Shown here: positions 11,193-21,204 of the stretch, piece by piece
How positions within the stretch are numbered: position 1 is the stretch's first letter
Layout of the letters: each line of letters opens with the position of its first letter
Assembly: GCA_947846985.1 (NCBI GenBank)
Contig: CANTUZ010000023.1
Coordinates: 3,553,677 to 3,617,676 of the forward strand
Reading direction: 5' to 3'
Length of the DNA stretch: 64,000 nt
Source of the DNA: Fratercula arctica
Taxonomy: Eukaryota > Chordata > Aves > Charadriiformes > Alcidae
Made by a program: the position numbers and the translations under genes
The notes under the pieces: model-generated
What the model saw: only the letters and a program-made list of their open reading frames with translations
The model's database searches: none
Told to the model about the DNA's origin: nothing

Positions 11193-12550
11193 GGGACCTA
11201 CTTCAACTGCAATGGGCGCAGAGGCAGCTGCGCTGTCAGGTATCAGCAGAGGACCCCCACCTTGCTCAGGCTGATGCTCACTTAAGTGGCTTTGGCTTCT
11301 CAAACAAGCCACCCCCTTGGCTGTTCCGCTGCAAGTGCCTGTCTGGATATGTTTGTGGGCCAAAAAGCAAATAAACGCAGGAGAAAGGGAGAGCTGAGCC
11401 ACAGCAGCGTGTGCACGGGTGGCTGCCCCCGTTGCTCCCGTCCTGGCGCCAGTGCTGTCAAGCCTGGCAAGAGTTTGCTCTCTGCACAAGCAGGTACTGA
11501 AAACATCCCAAAAGCAGCAGGCTGCGGTCAATGCGGGCTGAGGACCTCCTGTGGGGCTGCGAATTGCTGTGCCGAGGTGGAGATGTGGGGGGAGCAGCCT
11601 TGTAACCCCTCCTGGCCTTGCCTTTAGTGCTGACCAGTGGGGAGGGATGCTCTAAAGAAAAAACTGAGCATTTCTGCTAAAGCACCTTCCTGAAGCGATT
11701 CAGGCTGGAGCCCTTGTACTGGTTTCTGTAGCCCAAGCAGGCTGTGCTTGTCCACAGGTAAGGCCCATCTTCCTGTGAAGATTTTTTCCAATATCAGGAG
11801 GAAGCCGAGCAAGTACCCACACGGACTATGAATTCCCAAGCACCGAGCAGTGTTTGGCATGTCCCGCTGCTCCCCAGTAGGCTGGAGCCCGGTCGGAGGT
11901 GCAGTTATATTCCCACATCCCTTCCTTCCCGGTACCTCTGCCCCTGGGGAAATCTGTTTGCCTCCTTTTTCCTCACCTAGTCGTTAATCTCTTCCTACAC
12001 GGAGGCAGGTTTCCTGCCTGCCTGCGCTGAGCAGGCCTGTTTGCCATCGCCAGCTGACGCAGCGCTCAGGAATTCGCTGGCTGGCTGGCAGCACATCTGG
12101 ACTTGCCCCGCGCAGGGCGCTGCATGGCCGCGTCCCGGTCAGGTATGCAGCGAGGGAGGCTCCCCCCCCGGCTCCGGCACACACCTGCGGCTCCCCCGAG
12201 CCCCCCGTCGCCTCCTGCCCCCTCTCAGTGCCAAGATGGAGTAGGGAAGGGGGTCGGGGAAGACAGGACCCCCAGCGTGAGCTGGCACATGACGGCGGGT
12301 GTCTGGCTGAATGGCAGGAGAGCCACAGCCATTCCCTTCCCAAAGCCGGCGTGGGAAACCAGCCTGGGCACAGCATTAGCGTGGATGTCCCTGCACACAC
12401 ACAGCCCCAGCAGCAGCGCAGGGAGAGGCAGATGGGTCCTGCAGGACCCCCAGGAGCGAGAGGACCACAGGTCCTGAGGGACGGGGACTAAACCAGTCTC
12501 AAACTGGTCTGTGCACCCATCAGCCCGGTGGGACTGGACTCCTGTCTTGC
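11193..12550. other. Unique sequence, no feature seen
   Basis: Mixed GC and no repeat family recognised. The minus-strand frames here contain no recognisable protein. Confidence 0.5.
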
Positions 12551-12790
12551 GGATGGTCCCGCCGCGGTTGCCAGCCTTGGGCAGGGCTGGAGGAGAGCAG
12601 CTGGGGCTCGGCGCCGGGGTTTGCTTTGCTCCCGCTGCGGGAGCCCGGCCGGCGCCCCGCGAAGAGGCCGACGGTGTGAACCGGAGCAGCGAGGTCTGCT
12701 GCCGCCCTGCCTTCCACCAGCGCGCCCCCAAATCCCAGCCCGCGGCTCCCACTATCAGGGCATTTGACACCGAGCAAAAATAGTTATGCC
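12550..12790. promoter_or_regulatory. Small CpG-rich patch
   Basis: CpG is dense over about 200 bases (for example GGCTCGGCGCCGGGG and CCCGGCCGGCGCCCCGCG near 12606-12662). It is too short to count firmly as an island. It might be a minor promoter, an enhancer or GC-rich unique sequence. Confidence 0.3.
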
Positions 12791-13020
12791 GGGGTGGAGC
12801 ACGGGAGAAGCGAGGCTTTAGCTCTGCACAAACCGCAGGGCTTTGATTTATGGAGCTGGCGCTCGGCAGACGAGATCCACCCCCCTGCTTTTTTTAATAT
12901 TGTTTCCTGGCAGCTTAGTTGGTTTCTCTGCTGATTTGAGCAACGCTCCCACAATCCTGCGGGTGCCTCGTTGCCTTGAAAGCAGTCAGCTGGAATTTGC
13001 TATTTTAGGACCTAAAAATT
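12790..13020. other. Unique sequence
   Basis: Mixed composition with a short T-run at about 12890. Nothing specific is recognised. Confidence 0.4.
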
Positions 13021-13096
13021 GAAGAGAGGAAGAGGAAGCAGAAGAAGGAGAAGAAGAAGAAGAAGTGGAGGAAGAAGAAGAAGGGGAAGAAGAAAG
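13021..13096 (+). repeat. Homopurine GAA/GGA tract
   Basis: Nearly 76 bases of purine on the + strand, built from imperfect GAA, GGA and GAAG units and broken only by single pyrimidines at about 13040 and 13066. Such tracts can form triplex (H-) DNA. One frame encodes only Arg/Gly/Lys runs, which I read as repeat translation. Confidence 0.9.
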
Positions 13097-13255
13097 TGTA
13101 TTCATGTGCGCACAGAGGAATGGTTTAGGAGGATTTCACTCAAGGGGGAAAAGGCACAAAAAAATAATTATGATTCATTTTCAGTCGAGCGGAGCTTTGT
13201 GTTTCTATAGTAAGTCATAACAAAACAAGGGCGGCGAAGCCAAGAAGTTATTTGT
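13097..13255. promoter_or_regulatory. Candidate regulatory block
   Basis: AT-rich stretch immediately after the purine tract, with AATAATTATGATTCATTTTC at about 13161 and a homeodomain-type TAATTATG core. Enhancer-like texture; conservation untested. Confidence 0.3.
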
Positions 13256-14095
13256 ACCAGATGGGCCAGTGGTTGTATCTGCAGCTTTTTAGGAATCGTC
13301 CTGATTTGGGCAGATTTTGCAGCCGGGAGCTCAGGGGTTCAACCACCAAGGGGGGGGATGACACACAGGGTGGCGGGGGGGCTGCAGCCCTGCTGTGTCC
13401 CTTGGCTGTCCCTGCCTGGCTGGGGGGGGGGACCACTGTCCCCCCGTACCGTCACCCGATGGGCCCGGTTGCTGGAGCGGCTCCTCCTGGGCTGAAACTC
13501 GTCCTCCCCGGCTCATCCATCCCGTTCATGTCAGCACTCGCCCCGTCTGCCGTGTCCTCGCCCCCGCAAACGAGTCTGACGACGGGGTGTTGCCTCAGCT
13601 CCCCGAGTCACCTGGAAGCTTTCCCAGGGCAAGAGAGCCCCAGAGAGTAATAGTAAAGGGCCCTCGCGGAGATTTGGGTTATTGAGGATTGTGGGGTGCT
13701 CGGGCAGATGCAGAACCCCTGGGGTTCTGTCCTGCCAGCGCGGAGCTTGGATTTCCCTGGGGCTGGGAGCTGAGCCCTGGTGGAAAACCTCCCTGCAAAC
13801 ACGCCTCTCTCTCCCACCTTCATTAACGGAGAAATGAAAAATTCCTCCGACAAAATCCAACAACAACAACAAAAATTTAAAATACACCACTTTTTTCACC
13901 CTTGCTGCAAAGAGGCGATGAAACACCAGCGACTTGTTTCCCTTGGCGGGGGGGGGGGGGAGGAATTTGGGCAGGGAGTGGATGAGATGCTCACCCGCCT
14001 CGCCGGAGTCTGGCACCTCCGGCGGCTGCTGGCAGTGCCGGGACCGGCCGCGTTCAGGGCGCAGGTGAGTCAGTCCCCGACCCCTTCCACTCGAT
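13255..14095. other. GC-rich unique sequence
   Basis: No gene is recognised. Contains several G-runs (13350-13357, 13375-13381, 13423-13431, 13949-13960) and a short CAA run at 13858-13871. Confidence 0.5.
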
Positions 14096-14400
14096 GCTAG
14101 TCTTAATCACTTAGCATCGTCATCCTGGATACAGCCCTAAGTGGATTTGCGTGGATAGATTGAATAAGAGTCCCTTCTCCCTTATATTTTAGGATAAAGG
14201 ATAAGCAGAAATGACAAAGGCAGGATTTTTTCCTCTTTTTTTTTTTTTACTAACAAATTATTTACAGATCCATTGAAATTGGATATAACTCAGTTCATAC
14301 TAATTTACTGCTCTGTAAGGGTATTTCAAGATAATAAGATCAGTGATAAAAGCAAGAAGTAGGTGTATTTAATGACTTTTTCCCCTACAGAGCTATGAAG
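14095..14400. promoter_or_regulatory. Candidate conserved regulatory block
   Basis: Abrupt change from GC-rich to AT-rich at about 14095, with TAATCAC, GATTGAATAAG, CTAATTTACTG and AAGATAATAAGATCAG. A short T-run at 14238-14249 interrupts it. Typical of noncoding element texture. Confidence 0.35.
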
Positions 14401-15005
14401 CAATATTGGAAGAGCGAGGCAAGCCTGGGAAAAGGAAATGAACCCACAAAATGCTCCGGAGGGTTGGAGGGCTCAGATGGCACCCGGAGGAGCAGGATGA
14501 GGACACCAGTATAATAAATAGTACCTTTTGCACATGAATTTTAAATAGCAATTGAGGCACAGTATGTGGAGCCAAGCCGGGATGCCCTGGGAAGGGGCAC
14601 CCAGTAGGTCCATCCTCCCGGGAAGTGCGGATGCTCCGCTGGGGGGATGCGCCCTGCTTGGCCCTGCCTGGGGATTTGGAGGTGAAACGCAGCAGGGAAG
14701 AAGGAGCGTTGGGTGTTTGGTCGTTTCGGCTGGGCAGGTGGATTACAAATCGCAATTAGCCTGGGAACCTGCGCGGCATAGTTGCGGCGGAGCTGCAGGG
14801 ACACGTGCGCGCTCACACGGGCGATCTTGCAGAATAAAAAAGAGGCCGGTTTGGCCGTCCTGTCGGGGGGTAAATACTGCGGGAGCGATCGGCAAGATAG
14901 CGAGAGCTTATGTACGCGGCCAAGGAGGATCTCGGCTGATGCTAGCGGTGGCAACTTCTGTGTCACGCTGGCTTTGCTTTGAGCTTCGCAAGGCCGTTGT
15001 GCAGG
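14400..15005. other. Unique sequence
   Basis: Moderate GC; the two frames of 141 and 159 codons overlap on opposite strands and neither shows a domain. No repeat is recognised. Confidence 0.45.
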
Positions 15006-15007
15006 GG

Positions 15008-15034
15008 GTGATGCATATTAATGCATATTAAGCA
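15008..15034. promoter_or_regulatory. Tandem POU-type site (ATGCATATTA x2)
   Basis: Two perfect copies of ATGCATATTA lie head to tail at 15011-15020 and 15021-15030. Together they contain GCATATTAAT, which fits the bipartite POU III (Brn-type) pattern GCAT-spacer-TAAT. GC-rich flanks make the island stand out. Confidence 0.4.
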
Positions 15035-16030
15035 GCTCAGCCCCGCTGTGGCCAAGCCACCAGCTGATATCCCTGACGTGCCCGTGATATTGTCCTCATT
15101 GTGCTGCACAAAGCGGTTTCCAGCCAGGGCTGGGGGTATTTCTTGTTTTGGATGAGGTGGAGGGGGGAATCCACCCAGCTGATCCCCTCCCACCGGAGAC
15201 CCTTCCTGACGGGGCTTCAGCAAAGCGACGTGGCACTTGTCAGCGCTCCTCTGTGCTCTCTCCTTGCGCGCTCTGTAATTTTAGGGAAAATAAAGCCAGT
15301 CGATGCTGGAATGAAAAGTAAACTCCACGTGGCCTTCCCAGCCTAGCAGCAGTCTCACTTGGGGAGTTCAAGCCTCCTTAGACGAGACTTTGCTCTCAGC
15401 TCCCTTTCCCGGAGTCCCGAGAAGCGGCCGGCAGCCCTGGTTTCCATCCCAGCCAATTTAGGAGCAAAAAGAGAAACCCCAAAAGGTCATGAGAGAAGTG
15501 TATCGCACCCGAGCTTATAAAGGCAGACTGAAATTTCCTCTTCCTCTTCTGGGATTCAGCCTCTCCATTCCCATTAAAATTAATGATAAGAGCGCATCTC
15601 AGCTCCTTGGTAGCTCTTCAGCTTCTTCCTTTGCTTGGTGCTAAAATCGAGACAAGCCCAGGCTGCGTCCCCGGAGCACAGTTTGCTTTCGCAGTTAAAC
15701 AAAGCAGCTTCCTCTGCCCGGCCGAGTTGCAAAACAGTGATAAGTCGCCGCGTGGTTCTCGGTATTGATCTGCGATGCTAATCTGGGTATCTGTTAGCTG
15801 GACGCCCCGGTCACACCGCAAATCTTGCTTGTCAAGTCCAGATCTCATGCAACCGCGAGTTCTTCTGAAGCGTCATCCTGGCGTCATTTCATTACATGAG
15901 CTCTGATAGTAAACAGTTTCTAGTCCTCAGGGCCAGAAAGAGAAGCTGGAAAATTTGGCTCCTGGGGGCATTCAAGACAAAAGGCAAATGTGCATGGACC
16001 CTCAGATATATTATCTTTTAGAGCGTCGTG
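15035..16030. other. Unique sequence with small AT-rich islands
   Basis: No gene is recognised. AT-rich stretches at about 15275-15310 and 15560-15600 (AAAATTAATGATAAG) may be minor regulatory sites. Confidence 0.4.
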
Positions 16031-16575
16031 CGCTCCAAACCCTGCTTATGGTTTGCGGAGGGGGGTGATGGGTGGTATCTGGGTGGGTGAAGGCGGGGAG
16101 AGCGGGTGGGGAACCCCAAGGTGAAGGCAGGAGCTGGAGCCGGGCGTTACATCTGGGCTCAGACACAGAAATCAGCCGCAAAGTTGGAATATCCCAAGCC
16201 CCTGTGCCGTCCCGACCCCGGAGCTCAGGCGGGGTTTGTCACAGGGCAGAGAGGAGCAGAGGTTTTCCTTCTCGCAGCCTTTTCCTCCTGCTCCTCCCCT
16301 CCTCCCCGGCATTACTCACCGGGTTATGCAATGCTTATCTCCCAGCCCTGCACGCACGCCGGTAACCAGTTGGGCAGCAAAAAATACTCTGCTGGAAAAA
16401 GCAGTTTGGCTGCCTCTGCCTGCCTGCCTCCCAGGACTCACCCTGAACGCTGTACAGGCTGCTTTTCTGCCGCTTAGCAGGGGAAACAGCAGAGGAAAAA
16501 GGGCCTGGCTTTCTCTTGGGACTATTCAATGTGCTGCTCGGCACCGTTTGCTTCTGCTTCATTGGCCTACAAATC
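16030..16575. other. GC-rich unique sequence, no feature seen
   Basis: Several overlapping short frames on both strands without domains. No repeat is recognised. Confidence 0.5.
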
Positions 16576-16583
16576 CAAATCCT

Positions 16584-16630
16584 CCTAAATAATTCAGCAG
16601 AGCTGCTGCGCTACAGGCCTAAATAATTCA
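16584..16630. repeat. 13-bp direct repeat around a small hairpin
   Basis: CCTAAATAATTCA occurs at 16584-16596 and again at 16618-16630, a 34-base offset. Between them CAGCA...TGCTG can form a 5-bp stem. The repeated unit resembles a MEF2-type or homeodomain site. It may be paired regulatory sites or a chance duplication. Confidence 0.5.
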
Positions 16631-17688
16631 TCCTGGATCTTTGAGGAGGGAAATGCAGTTACACCACCCTTCAGAGCAAACCTTTCGGGGCTATTCCACC
16701 CCCTTCCAGAGCAAAGTTTTCTTCTGATCAGGCCAAGATGCTCAGGCTGTCGGGAAAGGCTGCCGCGGTAAGGGCTTGGAAGGGAGCTGGATCCCACACA
16801 GCCACCAAGGTCTGGGCTCCCTGGTGTCTCCCTTTGCCGTGGGACCCCGAAGATGGAGGTGTTCAAGGCAAAACCTGGCTCCTGGGGGCACCGGGGCTTG
16901 GACTGGGGCTGTCCCGTGGGGGCTGCACCCATGGGTGACAGCATCACACAGGGGCACCGGCCGCGCTCCGCGCTGGGACGGCGGGGATTGGAGCTTCTCC
17001 TCTTCTCCCGTGGGATGTTTGCGATGCTGCTGGGCAAGGAGGGAGATGGGTGAGACAGGCTGGCCCTCGGGGAGGACACCGGGGAGGACAAGGGCAGGGG
17101 GGCTGTGGCTGTCGAGCAGCCGCATGTGAAACACCCGTGTTTTGATTTTTCAAATCCCTCTCGCCGGAGATGACTCTCCCAGGGGGAACAGTTGAGCAGC
17201 TAATGTCAGCAGCCGGCTGATCTCTCCATGAGCAGACATATGTGCCTGCTTTTCCAAGGGGCTGTGTAAATTAAAAATTCCCACTCGGTGGCCAGGGCAA
17301 AGCAGCGATCATGAACCCAGCTGGGGACAGAGCGGCCGCAGAGGGCATCTGCGAGCGTGGTACCCACGCGGAGTTATCCCTATATATTTCAGTTTCGGTG
17401 CCGGCTGTGAGTAGCACACACCGTACACGTATCATGCTGAAAGCGTTTTGCTTAAATATTTATGAAATCCTTCCAGGCCTGAGGCACAGCCAGATCCGGA
17501 GGGGTGCTGAGCTCCACAACGGTGCGAGATGGGGGCTGGCGGGGCTGGCCCGGGGAGGTTTTGGGGATGATGCTGTGCCATGTCAGGCAACAGAGAGCTG
17601 GATGCTTTTGTGACTTGGAAACAGAAAGAAGCAGGATGCTGACAGATGCTTTTTCCTACTCTGCCAACACAGCCCTGGCCTGTGTCCT
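16631..17688. other. Unique sequence, no gene seen
   Basis: GC-rich to about 17150, then AT-richer to 17290 and 17380-17475 (TATATATTTC and TTAAATATTTATG). No convincing coding frame. Confidence 0.45.
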
Positions 17689-17788
17689 GGACCCCAAACC
17701 CACCCCAGTGTGCACCCCGGACCCCAAACCCATCCCGATCTGCACCCCGGACCCCAAACCCATCCCGATCTGCACCCCAGACCCCAAG
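17689..17788 (+). repeat. 30-bp minisatellite, 3.3 copies
   Basis: Units begin at 17689, 17719 and 17749, with a partial one at 17779. The core starts GGACCCCAAACCCATCCC. Copies 2 and 3 are identical; copy 1 differs at a few positions in its second half. The length is a multiple of three, so a frame stays open through the array as a Pro/Asp/Cys repeat, but nothing else suggests a gene. Confidence 0.95.
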
Positions 17789-18352
17789 TGTGACCTGGAT
17801 CGGGGAGGAAGGAGAAATGCAGCCTGTGGTTCAGACCAGGCTGAGGGTGACAGCATTTATTTTGGAGGAAATAGGGGTGAAAGAGCTTGAGCAAGGGCAA
17901 GGAAAAAAATTATATGCCCTTCCACTGGGCAATTATTATGCCCTCTTCATTGTCCCGACCAGCAATGCCCCGCTCTGCAGGCTGCAAAGCATCACTTAAA
18001 TCCCCAACTGATGTCCTTATATTTCGCATCCCTTTCTCTGCATCCCTGTGATAAAAAGCTGCCCCCACCCTTGTTGTGGGGCTGGGCCTTGGCCTTATCT
18101 CTGCACAGACTAATTTGATTTTCACGGTGGTGGAAGCAATTACCACAATAAAAGATGAGCTTTGCAGCCAAATGGGTGAGCGCTGCGGCTGGGCTGACAC
18201 TGCTGTCACCTTCTGCAGCTCAGGGGTTCCCAGCCTCCTGGGCATGTGTGAGCCATGCACTGGGGAATATCCCCCCCGCCAAAAAAAACTGGGAAGCATC
18301 TCCCTTTCTCCCCCCCCCCCCCGCTCCTTTGCTCTGCACATGGGGCAGCAGT
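17789..18352. other. Unique sequence
   Basis: No gene is recognised. A C-run lies at 18309-18322 and an A-run at about 18281. Weakly AT-rich at 17900-17945. Confidence 0.45.
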
Positions 18353-18353
18353 G

Positions 18354-18710
18354 GGACATGCTGCTCCCAGGGTCCCCCGGGAACTGGATGCAGGAAGGGG
18401 ATGCTGCTCCCCAGGGACCACTTTGCCCCATGCTGTGGGGGTGTCTGCTGCAGCAGAGGCGAAGGGACTCAGATAAAATCCCCAGTTTTGGGTTCACCTG
18501 GCGTTATTTGCTCCGCGTCCTGACGGACATGCTGCTCCCAGGGTCCTGTGGGGACTGGGGGTGCAGGAGGAGGATGCTGCTGCCCAAGGGCGCCTTCACC
18601 CCACGCCATGGAGTGTCTGCGGCAGCAGAGGTGAAGGGGCTCGGATAAAATCCCCAGTTTTGGGTTCACCCAGCATTATTTGCTCCGCATCCTGACGGGG
18701 ACATGATGCT
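18354..18710 (+). repeat. 171-174-bp tandem duplication, two copies plus a stub
   Basis: Copy 1 starts at 18354 with GGACATGCTGCTCCCAGGGT, copy 2 at 18525 with the same bases, and a stub at 18699 (GGACATGATGCTCC). Both full copies share GCAGCAGAGG followed by AAAATCCCCAGTTTTGGGTT and a TTATTTGCTCCGC block. The copies have diverged by substitutions and small indels, so the event is not recent. No transposon is recognised within the unit. Confidence 0.92.
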
Positions 18711-18960
18711 CCTGGCACTCTTTCAATGCCCGGCCGCTCTTTCCCAGGCGCTGCCGCTCCTGTTTATGGCGCCCATAAACCCCAAATGCACTTCGCAGGT
18801 TGGCTTCATATATTATAAACTGTAATCCAAACCCCATAAAGGAGCGAGTCCTTTGCATAATGAACACATACGTCTCTTTATGTGCTTTCATAGCGTGCCA
18901 GGGCTGTGGTTACAGCAGCCCTTCACCTCACAGATATGCAATTAGAGCAGTGGGAGAGGC
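18711..18960. promoter_or_regulatory. Candidate regulatory block
   Basis: AT-richer block with CATATATTATAAACTGTAATC at about 18808 (first 20 bases relevant) and CCTTTGCATAATGAAC at about 18850, the latter holding an octamer-like TTTGCATAAT. Texture-based call. Confidence 0.3.
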
Positions 18961-20378
18961 CGGTTAGGGCTCGGTGGACCCGTCCCCTGTGGAGATGTCG
19001 GTCCCTTGGTGGGAAGATGAGCAGAGCTGGGGGCACCTGGCAGCCTGGGGGGGTCTGCCCTGGGGGGAACCGGCTGGGCTGGGAGGTGGGAGCCCTCGGG
19101 GAGAGGGGCTGTACCAGACACGGCTGCCATGGGGACCGCTTCCCCAAAATGATGCTCTGATGCAGCCCGGGCTGAGTTTTGGGTTGGGACTGGAGGATGT
19201 GGGGTCATTTTGCCACACGCTGAAGGGAATCGTGGTGTGTTTGTGCAGGGCAGGAGGCCACGAAAGGATGCCAGGAAGTATTTTTAGGGAAGTGTGTTTT
19301 TTTTTTTTTTTTCCCCTAAATCATGACTCAGTCCTTGTCTCTGCTCCAGTACAGTCACGGTCCAGGAGTCCTCAGACCTGAGCAGAACCAAGGCCGTAGC
19401 AGTCATCATTCAAAGGGAACTGGTGATCTGTTAATGTGGTGCATGCAAAACCCCCCTTGCATTTACCTTTGCCTGCACCCATGGCTGGACCCCATGTCCT
19501 GCCTTTGCCAAGGCTCCTGGGCGGCTCACGGCACGTTTTGGCCATGGGTTAACCCCAGCTCTCTCTGCGGGATGAAATATTTGTGCTCTGTCCACTGCAA
19601 CTCGACAGAAAACAGCCCCGTGGCACAGGCAGCATCCGCTGCTGAGCTGAAAGGAGAGCTTTCGTAATGAGGTTTTATCCCAACTCAAATACAGGATGTT
19701 TAAACTGGGTTAAAAGGCCCCGCGGGGACATTTTGGGGGATGCAGCGCAGCCTGTGAGAGCTTCCCCGGCTTCACCTGGGGAGGAGCAGGAGCCAGTGCA
19801 TGTGGAATCAGTTTTAGTGGGGTCTAAGCTCCTCTCCACCATTTGTTTGTTTATTTTGCCCTGGTGTGAAATACCAATTTGGCTACCCTGTTGCAAATTC
19901 GAATCCCTTAAATCAATTTAAATCACTTACAAACGCAAGCAGTAATCCAGGGATTTATTGAAGCGGGGTCTGCATACACACAGATATAAACTGGTTTCAC
20001 TAAATCAGGGTAAAACCTGAAGCAGCTATTCTTCTCTGCCTTTTCTCCGGAGCAGTTTACACCAGTTTCAAGTTGATTTAAGCTAAACCAGGGGCGGCAG
20101 GAGGCCGATGCTTTCCCCATCCGGGAGAGCTGCCTCTGCCGCAAAGAGCCATGCGACCCGTTAGCAGCTCTGCAGGCTCCGTCTCGGCTCAGTCCCAACA
20201 CACACCTCCTGAATTTGCACATCTGTGGAAGATAACCCTGCCCAGAGACCAGCTCATAGGGATGTGGCATTTTTTTCCCCCAAAGAGCCCACCCCAGCAG
20301 TCACAGCAGCAGTGGGCCTCTCAACCCAGGGAAGGAGGCTCAGGTGTGTAAAAGCTGTTTTTTTGGTGAGACAGGGGG
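18960..20378. other. Unique sequence, no gene seen
   Basis: GC-rich to about 19290, a run of 18 T at about 19294-19311, then mixed sequence. 20055-20065 (GTTTACACCAG) may be a relic of an old palindromic repeat discussed under findings. Confidence 0.45.
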
Positions 20379-20740
20379 ATCATGGAATGGTTTGGGTGGG
20401 AAGGGATCTTAAAGACTGTCTCATTCCACCCCCCTGCCCTGGGCAGGGACACCTCCCACCAGCCCAGGTTGCTCCAAGCCCCATCCAACCTGGCCTTGAA
20501 CCCCTCCAGGGATGGGGCAGCCACAGCTTCTCGGGGCAACCTGGGCCAGGGGCTCACCCCCCTCACAGCCAACAATTTCTTCCCCACATCTCATCTCAAT
20601 CTCCCCTCTGTCAGTGTAAAACCCTTCCCCCTCGTCCCATGGCTCCCCTCCCTGCTCCAGAGTCCCTGCCCAGCTTTCCTGGAGCCCCTTTAGGGACTGG
20701 AAGGGGCTCTAAGATCTCCCTGGAGCCTTCTCTTCTCCTG
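20379..20740 (-). mobile_element. CR1 LINE 3' fragment (minus strand)
   Basis: About 360 bases of avian CR1 3' sequence in reverse orientation, from the tail side (ATCATGGAATGGTTTGGGTG at 20379) to the 5' truncation near the GGAGCCTTCTCTTC block. The central 250 bases are nearly identical to the copy at 51.9 kb, with about two differences by eye. Open frames inside it are translated repeat. Confidence 0.97.
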
Positions 20741-20880
20741 GGTCAGGGTCTCACCACCCTCAGTAAAATGCTCACAAGAGCAGAGCCGTGAGCATGTAGG
20801 TACCCCCCAGCAGAACTGAAAGGGTTAATTGGGAGCAGTGGGCAATTAGGGAATTGCTGGCACCTGGGGAGCACCCAAGG
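20741..20880. other. Unique spacer
   Basis: Short spacer between the CR1 fragment and the TATA-containing unit. Contains GGGTTAATTGGGAGC and CAATTAGGGAATTGC, two AATT-centred motifs about 20 bases apart. Confidence 0.4.
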
Positions 20881-20917
20881 GTGGTGCAGGTGGGTGGGTG
20901 GGGGTGGGATGAAGCCC

Positions 20918-21204
20918 ATAAAAGGGCTCTTGGGGGAGCGTGGAGGGTTTGGCTGCAGGTGGAGAAGCTGGAAGGTGAGGAGCGGCGGCAGAGCTGCAGA
21001 CCCAGGTGAGGTGCGTGTGACGGGGGTCGGTGCTGCTGCTGCCCCGGTGGCTGTTACCTGGCCGGGTGAAGGCGGGTATGGATGCTGCGTGCTTTGCGGT
21101 TGCTTTTCCTGTGGCGGGATGGAGTGGTCCATGGACACGGAGCCACCCGAGCGTGTGGGTGTTGTTCTCTGGTTGGGAATTAAGAGCCCAGAGGAAAAAA
21201 TAAA
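20918..21204 (+). promoter_or_regulatory. Candidate TATA promoter, splice donor and poly(A) signal
   Basis: ATAAAAGG at 20918-20925 is a good TATA box. CAG|GTGAGG at 21003-21011 is a near-perfect splice donor, giving a possible 5' exon of about 58 bases from a start near 20948 to 21005. AATAAA at 21199-21204 could be a poly(A) signal for unspliced RNA. A TATA box and AATAAA about 280 bases apart also fit an LTR, but no TG...CA ends or target duplication were found. A long noncoding RNA promoter or an old LTR are the two readings. Confidence 0.35.

Noticed and set aside
19895..19908. TTCGAATCCC, like a tRNA T-loop (B box)
   Set aside because: No A box or cloverleaf can be built upstream, and no terminator follows.
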